From: Caryophanales bacterium UBA3631
GTDB lineage: Bacteria > Bacillota_I > Bacilli_A > RF39 > UBA660
NCBI GenBank assembly: GCA_002374055.1
Contig: DFLA01000016.1
Span: 1 to 62,316 of the forward strand
DNA length: 62,316 nt
Direction of reading: 5' to 3'
The notes below the pieces were generated by a model. That model was given only the letters and a program-made list of their open reading frames with translations. It was not told the DNA's origin and made no database searches. Below, piece after piece: positions 25,353 through 35,226 of the stretch (its first letter is position 1; the number at the start of each line of letters is the position of its first letter). The position numbers and the translations under genes were made by a program.

Positions 25353-27440
25353 CTATCGTTCTACCTCTACCATTTCATATGCCTCTATAATATCTCCAAC
25401 CTTAATATCATTAAAATTAGAAATAGTAATACCACACTCTAAACCTTTTTTAACCTCTTTAACAGAATCCTTTTCCCTTTGAATAGAACCTATCTCACCA
25501 TCATAAATAACAATACTATCTCGAATAACGCGAGCCTTAGAATCTCTCTTAATAACACCATCATTTACTAATGATCCAGCAATAGTTCCAACCTTAGAAA
25601 ACTTAAATAATTGTTTAACGGTAGCACTACCTACAATCTTTTCCTCATAAATAGGATCAAGCATACCCTTCATAGCAGCTTCCATATCCTCAACTGCTTT
25701 ATAAATAATATCATAAAGACGAATATCAACACCTTGATTAGTAGCATAATCCTTAATAGAATTATTAGGTCTAATATTAAAACCAATAATAATAGCATTA
25801 GTAGCCTTAGCAAGAACTATATCACTCTCAGTAATAGCACCAACACTACTTCTAATAACATTAATCTTTACTCCATCAACCTCTATTTTCTCAAAAGAAT
25901 TCTTAACAGCCTCAGCTGAACCATTAACATCAGCCTTAACAATTACATTAATTTCCTTAATTCCCTCTTGAATCTTAGAAAATAAATCATCCAAAGAAAC
26001 AGACTTAGGAGCATTTTCCCTTTGTTTAGCTTGACTCTTTCTTTCCTCACCAATACTACGAGCTTGCTTCTCAGTTTCAAAAGCCATAAACTTATCACCA
26101 GCAGTTGGTGTATCATTAATACCAGTAATAAATACAGGAGTACCAGGTAAAGCACTTGTAATTTCATCACCTAAATCATTCTTAAGAGTTCTAATCTTAC
26201 CATAAGCATTACCAACAACAATAGGATCCCCTAGTCTTAGAGTACCATTTTGAATTAAAACAGTAACAACAGGACCTAAATGTTTATCCAAACGAGACTC
26301 AATAACTGTACCCATAGCATATCTATTAGGATTAGCCCTATAATTTTGTAACTCAGCAACTAATAAAATATTCTCTAATAACTCTTCTACACCAGTACCA
26401 TTTAAAGCAGAAATACGAGTGTAAATAGTATCTCCACCCCATTCTTCTGGAGTAAGACCATATTCAGTTAATTCAGTCATTACACGCTCAGGATTAGCAC
26501 CAGGTTTATCAATCTTATTAATAGCAACTAAAATTGGAACCTTTGCAGCCTTAGCATGGTCAATAACCTCTTTAGTTTGAGGCATAACACCATCATCAGC
26601 AGCAACAATGATAATTATTATATCAGTAATACTAGCACCTCTAGCTCTCATCTCAGTAAAAGCAGCATGCCCCGGAGTATCAATAAAAGTAATTAACTTA
26701 TCATTACACTTAACTTGATATGCACTAATAGCCTGAGTAATACCACCAGCTTCACCTGATGCAACAGAACTTTTTCTAATAGTATCAAGTAAAGTAGTCT
26801 TACCATGATCAACATGACCCATAATAGTTACAACAGGAGGACGACTTACTAAATCCTCTTCATTATCAATAACCTCAAAATTCTCAAAATTAACAACATC
26901 AGTAGTTTCACTACGACGTAACTCTTTATTATAATCTAAAACCAAAATTTCAGCATTCTCATAACTAATACTATTATTATTAGTAGCCATAATACCTAAG
27001 CCGAATAACTTCTTAATTAAATCAGCACTCTTAACTCCAATTGCATTAGCAAGATCACTAACAGTCATACCTTCCTTAAAAATAACAAAATTATCATTAT
27101 TAACAACAGTATTAGAAATAAGTTTCTCCTTATTCTTATACATTTCCTTCTTTTTATTAGCTAAATCCTTCTTGCTCTTAGCATTACTATCATTTTTCTT
27201 CTTTAACTTCTGCTTACTAGCATTCATCTCAATATTCTTACTACTAGCAACATCAAAAGCTATTTCCTCAGTCTCATCAATAATAGAATCATCATCCAAA
27301 TTATTATCCAAAATAATAATATCATCTTCCTCTAATAAATCATCAACCGAAGACACACCTATACCTAACTCCTTACACTTATTAAGTACATAATCAACAG
27401 TTCTATTAACATCACTCGCATACTCTTGTACACTCATCAT
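25353..27440 (-). CDS. infB: Translation initiation factor IF-2
   Basis: IF-2 is the GTPase that brings initiator tRNA to the 30S subunit and promotes subunit joining. The 695-aa protein has an N-terminal IF2_N domain ([17 protein letters not shown]), a Lys/Asn-rich linker, a second IF2_N ([20 protein letters not shown]), the G domain with GHVDHGKTT near residue 210, DTPGHAAF and NKIDKPGAN, and C-terminal domains. It is compact compared with enterobacterial IF-2. AAGGAGGTGC precedes the ATG at 27440, so an upstream in-frame GTG is rejected. It follows the dCMP deaminase gene by 13 bases. Confidence 0.97.
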   Translation of the reverse strand: MMSVQEYASDVNRTVDYVLNKCKELGIGVSSVDDLLEEDDIIILDNNLDDDSIIDETEEIAFDVASSKNIEMNASKQKLKKKNDSNAKSKKDLANKKKEMYKNKEKLISNTVVNNDNFVIFKEGMTVSDLANAIGVKSADLIKKLFGLGIMATNNNSISYENAEILVLDYNKELRRSETTDVVNFENFEVIDNEEDLVSRPPVVTIMGHVDHGKTTLLDTIRKSSVASGEAGGITQAISAYQVKCNDKLITFIDTPGHAAFTEMRARGASITDIIIIIVAADDGVMPQTKEVIDHAKAAKVPILVAINKIDKPGANPERVMTELTEYGLTPEEWGGDTIYTRISALNGTGVEELLENILLVAELQNYRANPNRYAMGTVIESRLDKHLGPVVTVLIQNGTLRLGDPIVVGNAYGKIRTLKNDLGDEITSALPGTPVFITGINDTPTAGDKFMAFETEKQARSIGEERKSQAKQRENAPKSVSLDDLFSKIQEGIKEINVIVKADVNGSAEAVKNSFEKIEVDGVKINVIRSSVGAITESDIVLAKATNAIIIGFNIRPNNSIKDYATNQGVDIRLYDIIYKAVEDMEAAMKGMLDPIYEEKIVGSATVKQLFKFSKVGTIAGSLVNDGVIKRDSKARVIRDSIVIYDGEIGSIQREKDSVKEVKKGLECGITISNFNDIKVGDIIEAYEMVEVER

Positions 27441-27453
27441 ATTAAGCACCTCC

Positions 27454-27930
27454 TTATAAATTTATAACTATATCTCTACCTGCCATTTCATATTCTCTAT
27501 ATCTAACACCACAATTATCAAACATCATACGAGAAGCACGACAACCATCACTATCATGATACTTATCACTTAAATAAATAACTTCCTTAATACCAGATTG
27601 AATAATAGCCTTCGCACACTCATTACAAGGAAACAAAGTAACATAAACCCTTGCTCCCTTAACACTAGTCGGACAATTTAATATTGCATTCAATTCAGAA
27701 TGACATACATAAGGATACTTTGTATTCAAATTATCCCCTTCTCTATCCCATGGCATAACATCGTCAGATAAACCAGTAGGAGCACCATTATAACCCATAG
27801 ATAAAATTTTATTATCATCATTAACTATACATGCACCAACACGAGTTGATGGATCCTTACTTCTTTCACTAGAAAGTAAAGCAATACCCATAAAATATTG
27901 ATCCCATGTAATATAATCATTTCTTTTCAT
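27454..27930 (-). CDS. dCMP deaminase family protein
   Basis: The 158-aa protein has the zinc signature of deoxycytidylate deaminases: HSELNAIL (His and proton-shuttling Glu) near residue 74 and [13 protein letters not shown] (two Cys ligands) near 100, plus [10 protein letters not shown]. ComEB-like dCMP deaminases make dUMP for thymidylate synthesis. The start overlaps the stop of ylxR (TAATG). Its place between ylxR and infB is unusual, since ribosomal L7Ae-like or infB genes normally follow ylxR. Confidence 0.9.
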   Translation of the reverse strand: MKRNDYITWDQYFMGIALLSSERSKDPSTRVGACIVNDDNKILSMGYNGAPTGLSDDVMPWDREGDNLNTKYPYVCHSELNAILNCPTSVKGARVYVTLFPCNECAKAIIQSGIKEVIYLSDKYHDSDGCRASRMMFDNCGVRYREYEMAGRDIVINL

Positions 27931-28187
27931 TAAACCAACTTCCTTAACTCATCAAATACACTTAAAGGAACCTCAACCTCAAGAATTCTATTCAAAACCT
28001 TAGTATTATATGCCTTTTCAAAAACAGACAAATCTTTTTTTAAATAAGCACCTCTACCATTAGCCTTACCAGTTAAATCAACAATAACTTCTCCTTCAGG
28101 TGTTCTTACAACACGAACAAGTTCCTGTTTAGGCAACTTTTCACGAGTAACAACACAACTACGCATTGGAATCTTCTTAATCTTCAT
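27930..28187 (-). CDS. ylxR: YlxR family RNA-binding protein (RnpM)
   Basis: This 85-aa basic protein has the YlxR fold signature PMRSCVVTREKLPKQELVRV, then VDLTGKANGRGAYL. YlxR/RnpM of Bacillus has been reported to bind RNase P RNA and modulate its activity. It overlaps the nusA end by 11 bases and the deaminase start by 1 base, placing it firmly in the nusA-infB operon. Confidence 0.93.
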   Translation of the reverse strand: MKIKKIPMRSCVVTREKLPKQELVRVVRTPEGEVIVDLTGKANGRGAYLKKDLSVFEKAYNTKVLNRILEVEVPLSVFDELRKLV

Positions 28188-29331
28188 AAATATTTATACC
28201 CATTTCCTTTGCCTGTTCATAAGTCTTAACATCAATCTTATAATGAGTTAAACGAGCCGCTAATTTAATATTAGAACCCTTCTTACCAATAGCCAAAGAT
28301 AAATTATCACTATCAGTAACAACTAAAGCCTCATTCTTCTTTTCATCAGTAATAAAAACATGAATATTCTTAGCTGGAGAAAGTGCATTAAGAATAAACT
28401 TAGAAGCATCCTTATCATACAAAACTAAATCAACTTTCTCACCATTTAATTCTTTCAATATATTAGCAATTCTCATACCTCTCTCACCAATACAAGAACC
28501 AATTGCATCAACTCTCTCATTAATAGATTCCAAAGCAACCTTAGTCCTATTACCAGCATCTCTAGCAACACTATGAACTAATATAATACCCTCATTAATT
28601 TCAGGAATCTCTAACTCAAACAATCTTTTAACAAAACCATAATGACAACGAGAAAGTAAAATTGTACAACCCTTACTACCATTATCAACCTTAGTAATAT
28701 AAACCTTAATATTAGAACCCATCTTAATAGTTTCACCTGGAATAATCTCAGTCTTAGGTAAAATTCCCTGAGTCTTACCTAAATCAATATAATAATTACG
28801 AGCATCTTCCATCTCAACTATACCACTAACAAGTTCATCTTGCTTGTCACCAAAAGCTTCCGCAATACTATTTCTTTCAGCCTCACGAATCTTTTGGATA
28901 ACAACTTGCTTAGCAGTAGCAGCAGCAACCCTTCCAAAATCCTTAGGAGTTACCTCTTCCTCAATAGTCTCACCAACTTCAATACCAGGAACAATTTCCC
29001 TTGCCTCAGTTAATGGAATATGAATTCTTTCATCAAATATAAATGGTTCCTTTTCCTCACCATCTTCACCATCAGAAGATTCATTCTCTTGATCAAGTAA
29101 ATTCCACTCTTCTAATTCCTCATAATTATCAGGAACAACAGTTCTAAATGAATAAACAGAAATCTCACCTGTTTCCTCATTAATATCAACACGGACATTA
29201 CTTAAAGAATGATAATTCTTCTTATAAGCACTTGTTAAAGCCAATCTCATAGCGTCATAGATAACTTCCTCACTAATACCTTTTTCCTTAACAAGCAAAC
29301 TAATAGCCTTCTTAAACTCTTTACTATCCAT
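28177..29331 (-). CDS. nusA: Transcription termination/antitermination factor NusA
   Basis: NusA binds RNA polymerase and modulates pausing, termination and antitermination. The 384-aa protein has the N-terminal polymerase-binding domain (KEFKKAISLLVKEKGI, then DAMRLALTSAYKKNY), an S1 domain (GIVEMEDARNYYIDLG), and two KH domains (ERVDAIGSCIGERGMRI; LAIGKKGSNIKLAARLT). It lacks C-terminal acidic repeats, as in other Gram-positives. The ATG at 29331 is one base after the rimP stop, and the GGGGGAGG binding site is inside the rimP coding end. Confidence 0.96.
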   Translation of the reverse strand: MDSKEFKKAISLLVKEKGISEEVIYDAMRLALTSAYKKNYHSLSNVRVDINEETGEISVYSFRTVVPDNYEELEEWNLLDQENESSDGEDGEEKEPFIFDERIHIPLTEAREIVPGIEVGETIEEEVTPKDFGRVAAATAKQVVIQKIREAERNSIAEAFGDKQDELVSGIVEMEDARNYYIDLGKTQGILPKTEIIPGETIKMGSNIKVYITKVDNGSKGCTILLSRCHYGFVKRLFELEIPEINEGIILVHSVARDAGNRTKVALESINERVDAIGSCIGERGMRIANILKELNGEKVDLVLYDKDASKFILNALSPAKNIHVFITDEKKNEALVVTDSDNLSLAIGKKGSNIKLAARLTHYKIDVKTYEQAKEMGINIYED

Positions 29332-29332
29332 A

Positions 29333-29584
29333 CTACTCTCCCTCCCCCATAGAACAAACATCTAAAATATAACTTTCCTTAATTGGATCAGCTTCATCCA
29401 ATATTGGATTAATAAGCCTAGTAACACAACTACAATCATCAACAGTAATAATACCATCCTTATTAATAATAACCCTTAAAAAATAACTATTACCTTCCTT
29501 AACATATAAAACATCCTCTAACTTATAACCATTAGAAGTAACAGTATCAGAAATCAAATCCTTAACAATACTAGCCTTATCCAT
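29333..29584 (-). CDS. rimP: Ribosome maturation factor RimP, N-terminal domain only
   Basis: RimP assists 30S subunit assembly. The 83-aa protein matches the N-terminal domain: VLYVKEGNSYFLRVIINKDG, TVDDCSCVTRLINP, LDEADPI and SYILDVCSMG, where full-length RimP has the SSPG junction. It then ends (EGE, stop) instead of continuing about 70 residues into the SH3-like C-terminal domain. The missing part is not in another frame, because nusA begins one base later. Gene order rimP-nusA-ylxR supports identity. AAGGAGG precedes ATG. Confidence 0.85.
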   Translation of the reverse strand: MDKASIVKDLISDTVTSNGYKLEDVLYVKEGNSYFLRVIINKDGIITVDDCSCVTRLINPILDEADPIKESYILDVCSMGEGE

Positions 29585-29602
29585 AAATACCTCCTTAATT
29601 TT

Positions 29603-29649
29603 AAAGAGTGGTTTTAAGCCACTCTTTTCTGAAATACAAAGATATTATA
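29603..29649 (-). promoter_or_regulatory. Promoter and leader hairpin of the rimP-nusA-infB operon
   Basis: TATAAT lies at 29644-29649. The leader then forms a perfect 9-bp hairpin, AAAGAGTGG/CCACTCTTT (29603-29627), ending a few bases before the AAGGAGG of rimP. It lacks a clear T-run in the gene direction, so it may act as an attenuator, an RNA stability element or a NusA autoregulation site rather than a terminator. Confidence 0.5.
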
Positions 29650-29726
29650 ACACAAAAATAATAAAAAAAACAAATTTTAACAAAAAAAAATTAAAAAAAA
29701 TGATATAATTTATAATAGGTGATAAA

Positions 29727-30659
29727 ATGAAAAACGAAACAATAAAAAAAATTAATAACTGCTACAAAAACTTATACTTATCAATAACTACAATTTCAAT
29801 ACTAATAATACTACTACTATCAAAAAACATGTATTTTGATCTATATAACATAAACCTTAAAAATTTTACACAAAACGAGCAAACAATTGCAAATATAACA
29901 TACCTAATATTCTCAATTACAACATCACTTGCATTCCTAATAAAACATAAAAGCGATACAGAATCACAATTTAAAAAATACATGAAAATAGCACTAACAG
30001 GATTTGCTACAATACTAATATATAAACTAACACCAATACTAGAACTTGCAATACTCTACTACTCAAAAATAAATATTTCAAAAATGACAATAATGGCAAA
30101 AACAATATATCTAATAATTTGTGAAATAATAATTATGGGTATAATCGCAATAATAAATAAAGAAAAACTCAAAAAAAACTTTAAAGATATTAAAATAAAT
30201 TACAACGAATACTTTAAAAAATATTTAAAACTCTATATACTAGCACTAATAATAATGATGATAAGTAATTTAATAATTAACTCAATAACAAACAATATAG
30301 CAGGAAATGAAGAAACAATAAGAAACACATTCAATAAAGCACCTATATACATGTTCTTCTCAGCAGTAATTTTTGCACCATTCACAGAAGAAATGGTATT
30401 CAGAAACTCAATAAAAAACATAATAACAAATAAAAACACATTTATATTAATCTCAGGTTTAATATTTGGAGCACTTCACGTAATTGGAAATATAACTACA
30501 ATATATGATGTACTATACATAATACCATATGCAACACCAGGAATAGCACTTGCAATAATGCTAGAAAAAACAGATAATATCTTCGTACCAATGGGAATAC
30601 ACTTCTTACATAATGGATTATTAATGACACTACAAGCAATATTACTATTTTTAAAATAA
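29727..30659 (+). CDS. CPBP-family intramembrane metalloprotease
   Basis: The 310-aa multi-pass membrane protein carries the CPBP/Rce1-type motifs in its C-terminal part: FTEEMVFRNSI (EExxxR), FGALHVIGN (FxxxH) and MGIHFLHNG (HxxxN/H-type). It has about eight hydrophobic segments. Relatives in bacteria process peptides or anchor immunity to bacteriocins; the substrate here is unknown. GGTGAT precedes ATG and a strong terminator follows, so it is a single-gene unit on the plus strand. Confidence 0.9.
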   Translation: MKNETIKKINNCYKNLYLSITTISILIILLLSKNMYFDLYNINLKNFTQNEQTIANITYLIFSITTSLAFLIKHKSDTESQFKKYMKIALTGFATILIYKLTPILELAILYYSKINISKMTIMAKTIYLIICEIIIMGIIAIINKEKLKKNFKDIKINYNEYFKKYLKLYILALIIMMISNLIINSITNNIAGNEETIRNTFNKAPIYMFFSAVIFAPFTEEMVFRNSIKNIITNKNTFILISGLIFGALHVIGNITTIYDVLYIIPYATPGIALAIMLEKTDNIFVPMGIHFLHNGLLMTLQAILLFLK

Positions 30660-30693
30660 AAAAAAGAATCAGAAAAATTTTCCGATTCTTTTT
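30657..30693. terminator. Bidirectional terminator between convergent genes
   Basis: AAAAGAATCAGAAAA and TTTTCCGATTCTTTT pair with one imperfect position, with T-runs on both strands. It serves the CPBP gene (plus) and the large prepilin gene (minus). Confidence 0.85.
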
Positions 30694-30694
30694 T

Positions 30695-32884
30695 CTAATC
30701 ACCCAAATAAGTAATAACAGCGTAGCCAGCACCAATTTTTGCACATTTACTAATTGGACTAGATGAAAAACCATTTGAACAATTAATACTATCCTTAAAT
30801 TCACTAGTTCCAGTAGTAGAAATAGTTTTAGTAGATAAATTAGAATTTTCCACACAATCATAACAATACATCACACCATCAGAAAGTATAGAATTTCCAA
30901 TATATCCAGAACCACCATTAGCGCCATGAGCAAAACCTGCTCCACCTCCATAAAAGCCACTTCCACCACCAGAAGACCATTCAGAATTAGAAGCACCTAT
31001 ACCGAATCCTGCATTTGATATAATCTCAGGTCCACAAAAATTAGAGCCACCTGGACCCTCTTGAGAAGATGAATCACCAACATGCAAAATTCTACCTTGA
31101 CCACATGTACCAGTAGGAGCAATTGAACCATTAAATCCTCCTCCGGAACCACCAGAAGACTTAAAATCATTATAATAATATGATCCTCCGCCGCCACCAG
31201 CAACAATCAAAATATCACTTAACTCACCTTCATCAGCTTGACCATTTTCATTAACATCAAACGAAGATAAAACTCCAGATTTCAAAGCTATATGAGTAGC
31301 TCCGCCTCCGCCTCCTGACTTATCATCAGAACTAGCAGTTATACCAGTACCACCACCATTATAACCACCACATATTAAACTATTACTACCACTACAGCCT
31401 TGGCCTCCAACATTTATATAGAGCTTAGTTTGCTTATTTAAACTGACTACTCCAGTAGAATATCCACCATATCCACCTATATATTCATCAGTGGCATTTC
31501 CACCTTGAGCACCCCAAACTTCTAACTTATATCGACCATTCTTAGGAACAGTAAACTCTTTTTCAGAATTCATATAATTAAAAACAAATTTCTTTCCAAC
31601 CTTAATTTTTTCATTAATAATACTGTCTTCATCTTTATTCTTTCCAATATATGTTATTCTAGCATAACCATTACCAACCTTAGAATATTCACTAATAGCA
31701 AAATCACTATAAGACGATATACCAGAATACATTGCACCATCAGTTAAAGAAGAGTTTCCAATATATCCAGAACCTCCTGCACCTCCAGCAACACCATTTG
31801 GTCCTATCTGAGAAGCAGTACCGCCATAGAAGCCGCCTCCGCCACCTCCACGACCAGATTCTCCCCAATTGTTATTATAACATTCACTACCATCTTGACC
31901 TAAACCAAAAGCATAACCATTCTCTTGATTACCAGCAACAGTAGTAATACCCCTTCCAGAACCATTATAACCAGAAATTCCACCACCAGAACCACCTGAA
32001 TAATTACTAGAAATATAGGCACCTCCGCCTCCACCTCCAGCAACTATCAAAACACTATTCCTTTCATTATTATAATTCTTTAACTCACCAAGATTATTAT
32101 CCAAAGCTATATGAGTAGCGCCGCCTCCGCCGCCTCCATCTTTATAAGAAGAACCATTTAAACAAGCAACACTACCAGAACCACCACCATTATAGCCACC
32201 AGTAGTATTTTGACCTGCACCACCGACTACAATATATAATTTATTACCTTCTGATAATTGTATTATTCCAGTCGAATAACCACCATATCCACCAGTTCCA
32301 CCAGAACTAGCACCTTGAGCACCCCATACTTCAAGTTTATAATAGCCATCCCTTAAAACATCAAAACTTTGCACATTACCAGTATAATCATAATCAAATT
32401 CATCACCAGCTATATACTGTTCAGAACCAGAACTAACTATTTCATCAATACTTTCACATTCACCTTTTGAAACATCCGAAACAGAACCATCACTAATTAA
32501 AACAGAGTATTGATCAAAAGAAATACATGCATTTTTTACATCATTATTCTCAATTTGAACAAATCCACCTTTTGGAACCTCACCATCAAACAAAATTTCA
32601 TAAGTTATATTATTTGAAGGATTACTATCACTATACTGTAAATATCCATATTCATCTATAGAATAAATATTATCCACTAATTTAAAATCATAATCATAAG
32701 CTAGCCTAGACATATAATACTTATGCACTGCATCTTTATAACCATATGCAGAATCTCTAACAGCTCCCTTCTTAGAATTTTCAATTATATCTAAAATAAT
32801 AGGAACAGTAATTACCGCAATTACAGCCAATATCACAATAATAGCCAACAACTCAATTAAAGTAAAACCATTTCTCTTTTTCAT
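30695..32884 (-). CDS. Large prepilin-like protein with two tandem glycine-rich domains
   Basis: The 729-aa protein starts MKKRNG-FTLIELLAIIVILAV, a canonical prepilin peptidase site with Glu at +5. A pilin-like domain (about residues 30-160, with DAVHKYYMSRLAYDYDF and CISFDQYSVLISDG) is followed by two ALK-like glycine-rich domains, about 165-425 and 440-729. Both repeat the same landmarks: YKLEVWGAQG, GGYGGYSTG, a GGYNGGG turn, GGGGATHIAL, ILIVAGGGGG, SGYIGNS and a final ITY(I/L)G. The linker carries a stretch of charged residues. The start at 32884 is set by GAGGGTG. The protein is probably secreted and surface-displayed; ligand unknown. Confidence 0.9.
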   Translation of the reverse strand: MKKRNGFTLIELLAIIVILAVIAVITVPIILDIIENSKKGAVRDSAYGYKDAVHKYYMSRLAYDYDFKLVDNIYSIDEYGYLQYSDSNPSNNITYEILFDGEVPKGGFVQIENNDVKNACISFDQYSVLISDGSVSDVSKGECESIDEIVSSGSEQYIAGDEFDYDYTGNVQSFDVLRDGYYKLEVWGAQGASSGGTGGYGGYSTGIIQLSEGNKLYIVVGGAGQNTTGGYNGGGSGSVACLNGSSYKDGGGGGGATHIALDNNLGELKNYNNERNSVLIVAGGGGGGAYISSNYSGGSGGGISGYNGSGRGITTVAGNQENGYAFGLGQDGSECYNNNWGESGRGGGGGGFYGGTASQIGPNGVAGGAGGSGYIGNSSLTDGAMYSGISSYSDFAISEYSKVGNGYARITYIGKNKDEDSIINEKIKVGKKFVFNYMNSEKEFTVPKNGRYKLEVWGAQGGNATDEYIGGYGGYSTGVVSLNKQTKLYINVGGQGCSGSNSLICGGYNGGGTGITASSDDKSGGGGGATHIALKSGVLSSFDVNENGQADEGELSDILIVAGGGGGSYYYNDFKSSGGSGGGFNGSIAPTGTCGQGRILHVGDSSSQEGPGGSNFCGPEIISNAGFGIGASNSEWSSGGGSGFYGGGAGFAHGANGGSGYIGNSILSDGVMYCYDCVENSNLSTKTISTTGTSEFKDSINCSNGFSSSPISKCAKIGAGYAVITYLGD

Positions 32885-32942
32885 TAATGACACCCTCTTA
32901 TTATAAGAATATATTATCATATAAACATCAAAAATTCAATAT

Positions 32943-32970
32943 AAAAAGAACTTAATCAAATAAAGTCCTT
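32943..32970 (-). terminator. Terminator after priA
   Basis: On the minus strand, AAGGACTT and AAGTTCTT pair (one G-U) around a 9-base loop and are followed by TTTATAT. It begins at the priA stop codon. Confidence 0.7.
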
Positions 32971-35144
32971 TATATCTTATAGGGATTTAAATCAATATCA
33001 ATCAATACATTCTTATTATCAACATATTTACTATTAATATAATCTAACTTATCAATTAATCCAAGGGTATTCTTATACTTAATAATAATCTGAATACTAT
33101 AAACATTATTAATTTTAAACATATTACTATTACTTGGACCCAAAACCATATTAGAAGAATCTAAACAGCCTCTTAAATAAGTAACAATCTTACTTGCTTC
33201 ATCCATAGCATTATTCTCAAACCTACTCTTAACCTTAATAGAACATAAATTATAATAAGGAGGATACTTAAGTAACTTTCTAATTCTCATCTCCTCATCA
33301 TAAAAAGACTTATAATCATGATTACCAGCATATACAATACTATAATGATCAATATTAAACCCTTGAATAATAACCTTACCAGGTAAACTAGACCTACCTG
33401 CACGACCTGCAACCTGATTTAATAATTGAAAAGTTCTTTCGCCACTTCTAAAATCAGGAATAGATAAAGTAGCATCACCATTAATAACTCCTACTAAAGT
33501 AACATTAGGAAAATCAAGACCTTTAGCAATCATTTGAGTACCAATTAAAACATTATACTTTAAAGACCTAAAATCATTAATTATCCTTTCATGAGCACCT
33601 TTCCTACTAGTAGTATCAACATCCATACGTATAACAGAAGCATTAGGAAAATTATTAATTACAAATTCTTCCAACTTTTCAGTGCCCATACCAAAATCAT
33701 TCATACCTTTATTATGACATTCTGGACACTCATATAACCTCTTACTACCATAACCACAATAATGACATCTCATAGTATTAGAAGATTTATGATATACAAG
33801 AGGAATATCACAATTAGGACACTTATGAACAAAACCACAATTACCACAACTAGAAATAGTAGAAAAGCCCCTTCTATTTAAAAGCAAAATAACTTGTTCA
33901 CCATTATCTAAACAATCATTAATAGAATCAGTCAAAACTCTAGAAAGGACTCTATTTCCACACTTAATTTCATCCTTCATATCAATTAAAGACACAACAG
34001 GCAAATTATTATTAACTCTATTTTTCAAAGTTATTAATTCATAAATACCAGACTTAGCCCTAGTATAACTTTCAATAGAAGGAGTAGCACTACCCAAAAC
34101 AACAGGAGAATTATGATATTTTCCCCTAAAAATTGCAACATCAATCGCATTATACTTAGGAGTAGTATCTTGTTTATAAGTACTAGAATGTTCCTCATCA
34201 ATAATAATAACACCTAAATTTTTTAAAGGAGCAAAAACAGCACTTCTCGCACCAATAACAATACTAACCTCTCCTTTTAATATCTTACGATACTCATCAT
34301 ACTTCTCACCATCAGATAAACCAGAATGCAATATCGCAATACTAGTCCCAAAACGCTTTCTAAAATTTAAAACCATTTGAGGAGTTAAACTAATTTCAGG
34401 AACTAACACAAGAGCCTCTTTACCAATATTCAAATAATAATCAATAATATGCATATAAACCTCAGTCTTACCACTACCAGTAACACCATGAATTAAATAA
34501 GGTTTAAACCCATTACTATTAATAACACTATCAACAGCATTCTGCTGTTCATCATTCAAAACAATATTAGACTCTTCCCTAATATCAGATAAATTATTTC
34601 TATAAACTTCTTTTTTTACTTCCTTAATAAATCCCTTTTCAATAAAACTCTTAACAACATAACTAGATATAGAAGTACATTCTTTCTTTAAAACAAATTC
34701 ATTACTACATAATAAATCATAAATCAGCCTTTGTTTATCAGACTTTATATTATTATGAATCTCATCAGAACAAATAGTTAAATAAGTATCATACTTCTTA
34801 TTAACAACAAAATCCTTATGAGCCTTCAAAGCACTAGGTAACATAGTCTGATAAGCACTTATCAAAGTACACAAAGTTTTTCGCTTTATATATTCACCTA
34901 ACCTCATCATCTCACTATTTATAATAACATCTTCATCAATGACATCTATAATATCCTTTATCTCATAATCAAAAGAACTCTCATGCGATATACCAATAAT
35001 AAATCCTTCTAGCTTTTGTTTGCCAAAAGGAACCAAAACCCTCTTTCCAACAGCAACACTATCAATCAAATCAGAAGGAACCTTATACGTAAAAGTTTTA
35101 TCCAATTTCTTTGCTTTTAACTCAACTAAAACCTCAATATACAT
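32970..35144 (-). CDS. priA: Primosomal protein N' (replication restart helicase)
   Basis: PriA recognises stalled forks and reloads the replicative helicase. The 724-aa protein has an N-terminal DNA-binding domain (TFTYKVPSDLIDS, RVLVPFGKQK), Walker A GVTGSGKTEVYMH, the DEEH box IIDEEHSSTYKQ, GSATPSIES, an eight-Cys zinc-binding insert (CGNCGFVHKCPNC, CHYCGYG, CPECHNKG) and GTQMIAKGLDFPNV. All helicase motifs are present. GGAGGGG precedes ATG. Confidence 0.97.
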   Translation of the reverse strand: MYIEVLVELKAKKLDKTFTYKVPSDLIDSVAVGKRVLVPFGKQKLEGFIIGISHESSFDYEIKDIIDVIDEDVIINSEMMRLGEYIKRKTLCTLISAYQTMLPSALKAHKDFVVNKKYDTYLTICSDEIHNNIKSDKQRLIYDLLCSNEFVLKKECTSISSYVVKSFIEKGFIKEVKKEVYRNNLSDIREESNIVLNDEQQNAVDSVINSNGFKPYLIHGVTGSGKTEVYMHIIDYYLNIGKEALVLVPEISLTPQMVLNFRKRFGTSIAILHSGLSDGEKYDEYRKILKGEVSIVIGARSAVFAPLKNLGVIIIDEEHSSTYKQDTTPKYNAIDVAIFRGKYHNSPVVLGSATPSIESYTRAKSGIYELITLKNRVNNNLPVVSLIDMKDEIKCGNRVLSRVLTDSINDCLDNGEQVILLLNRRGFSTISSCGNCGFVHKCPNCDIPLVYHKSSNTMRCHYCGYGSKRLYECPECHNKGMNDFGMGTEKLEEFVINNFPNASVIRMDVDTTSRKGAHERIINDFRSLKYNVLIGTQMIAKGLDFPNVTLVGVINGDATLSIPDFRSGERTFQLLNQVAGRAGRSSLPGKVIIQGFNIDHYSIVYAGNHDYKSFYDEEMRIRKLLKYPPYYNLCSIKVKSRFENNAMDEASKIVTYLRGCLDSSNMVLGPSNSNMFKINNVYSIQIIIKYKNTLGLIDKLDYINSKYVDNKNVLIDIDLNPYKI

Positions 35145-35194
35145 AAAACCCCTCCAATGCTAAATACATTTTAACATAAAAAATAATACACTAA

Positions 35195-35226
35195 AAGAAA
35201 AATCCTAAAAAATTAGGATTCTTTTT
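35195..35226 (-). terminator. Terminator after the GtrA-like gene
   Basis: On the minus strand, GAATCCTAA and TTAGGATTT flank a T loop and are followed by TTCTTTT. It overlaps the stop codon of the gene. Confidence 0.75.

Noticed and set aside
25325..25360. Possible terminator after infB
   Set aside because: The best stem is only GATA/TATC. It is too weak to call, and infB-queA read-through is plausible.
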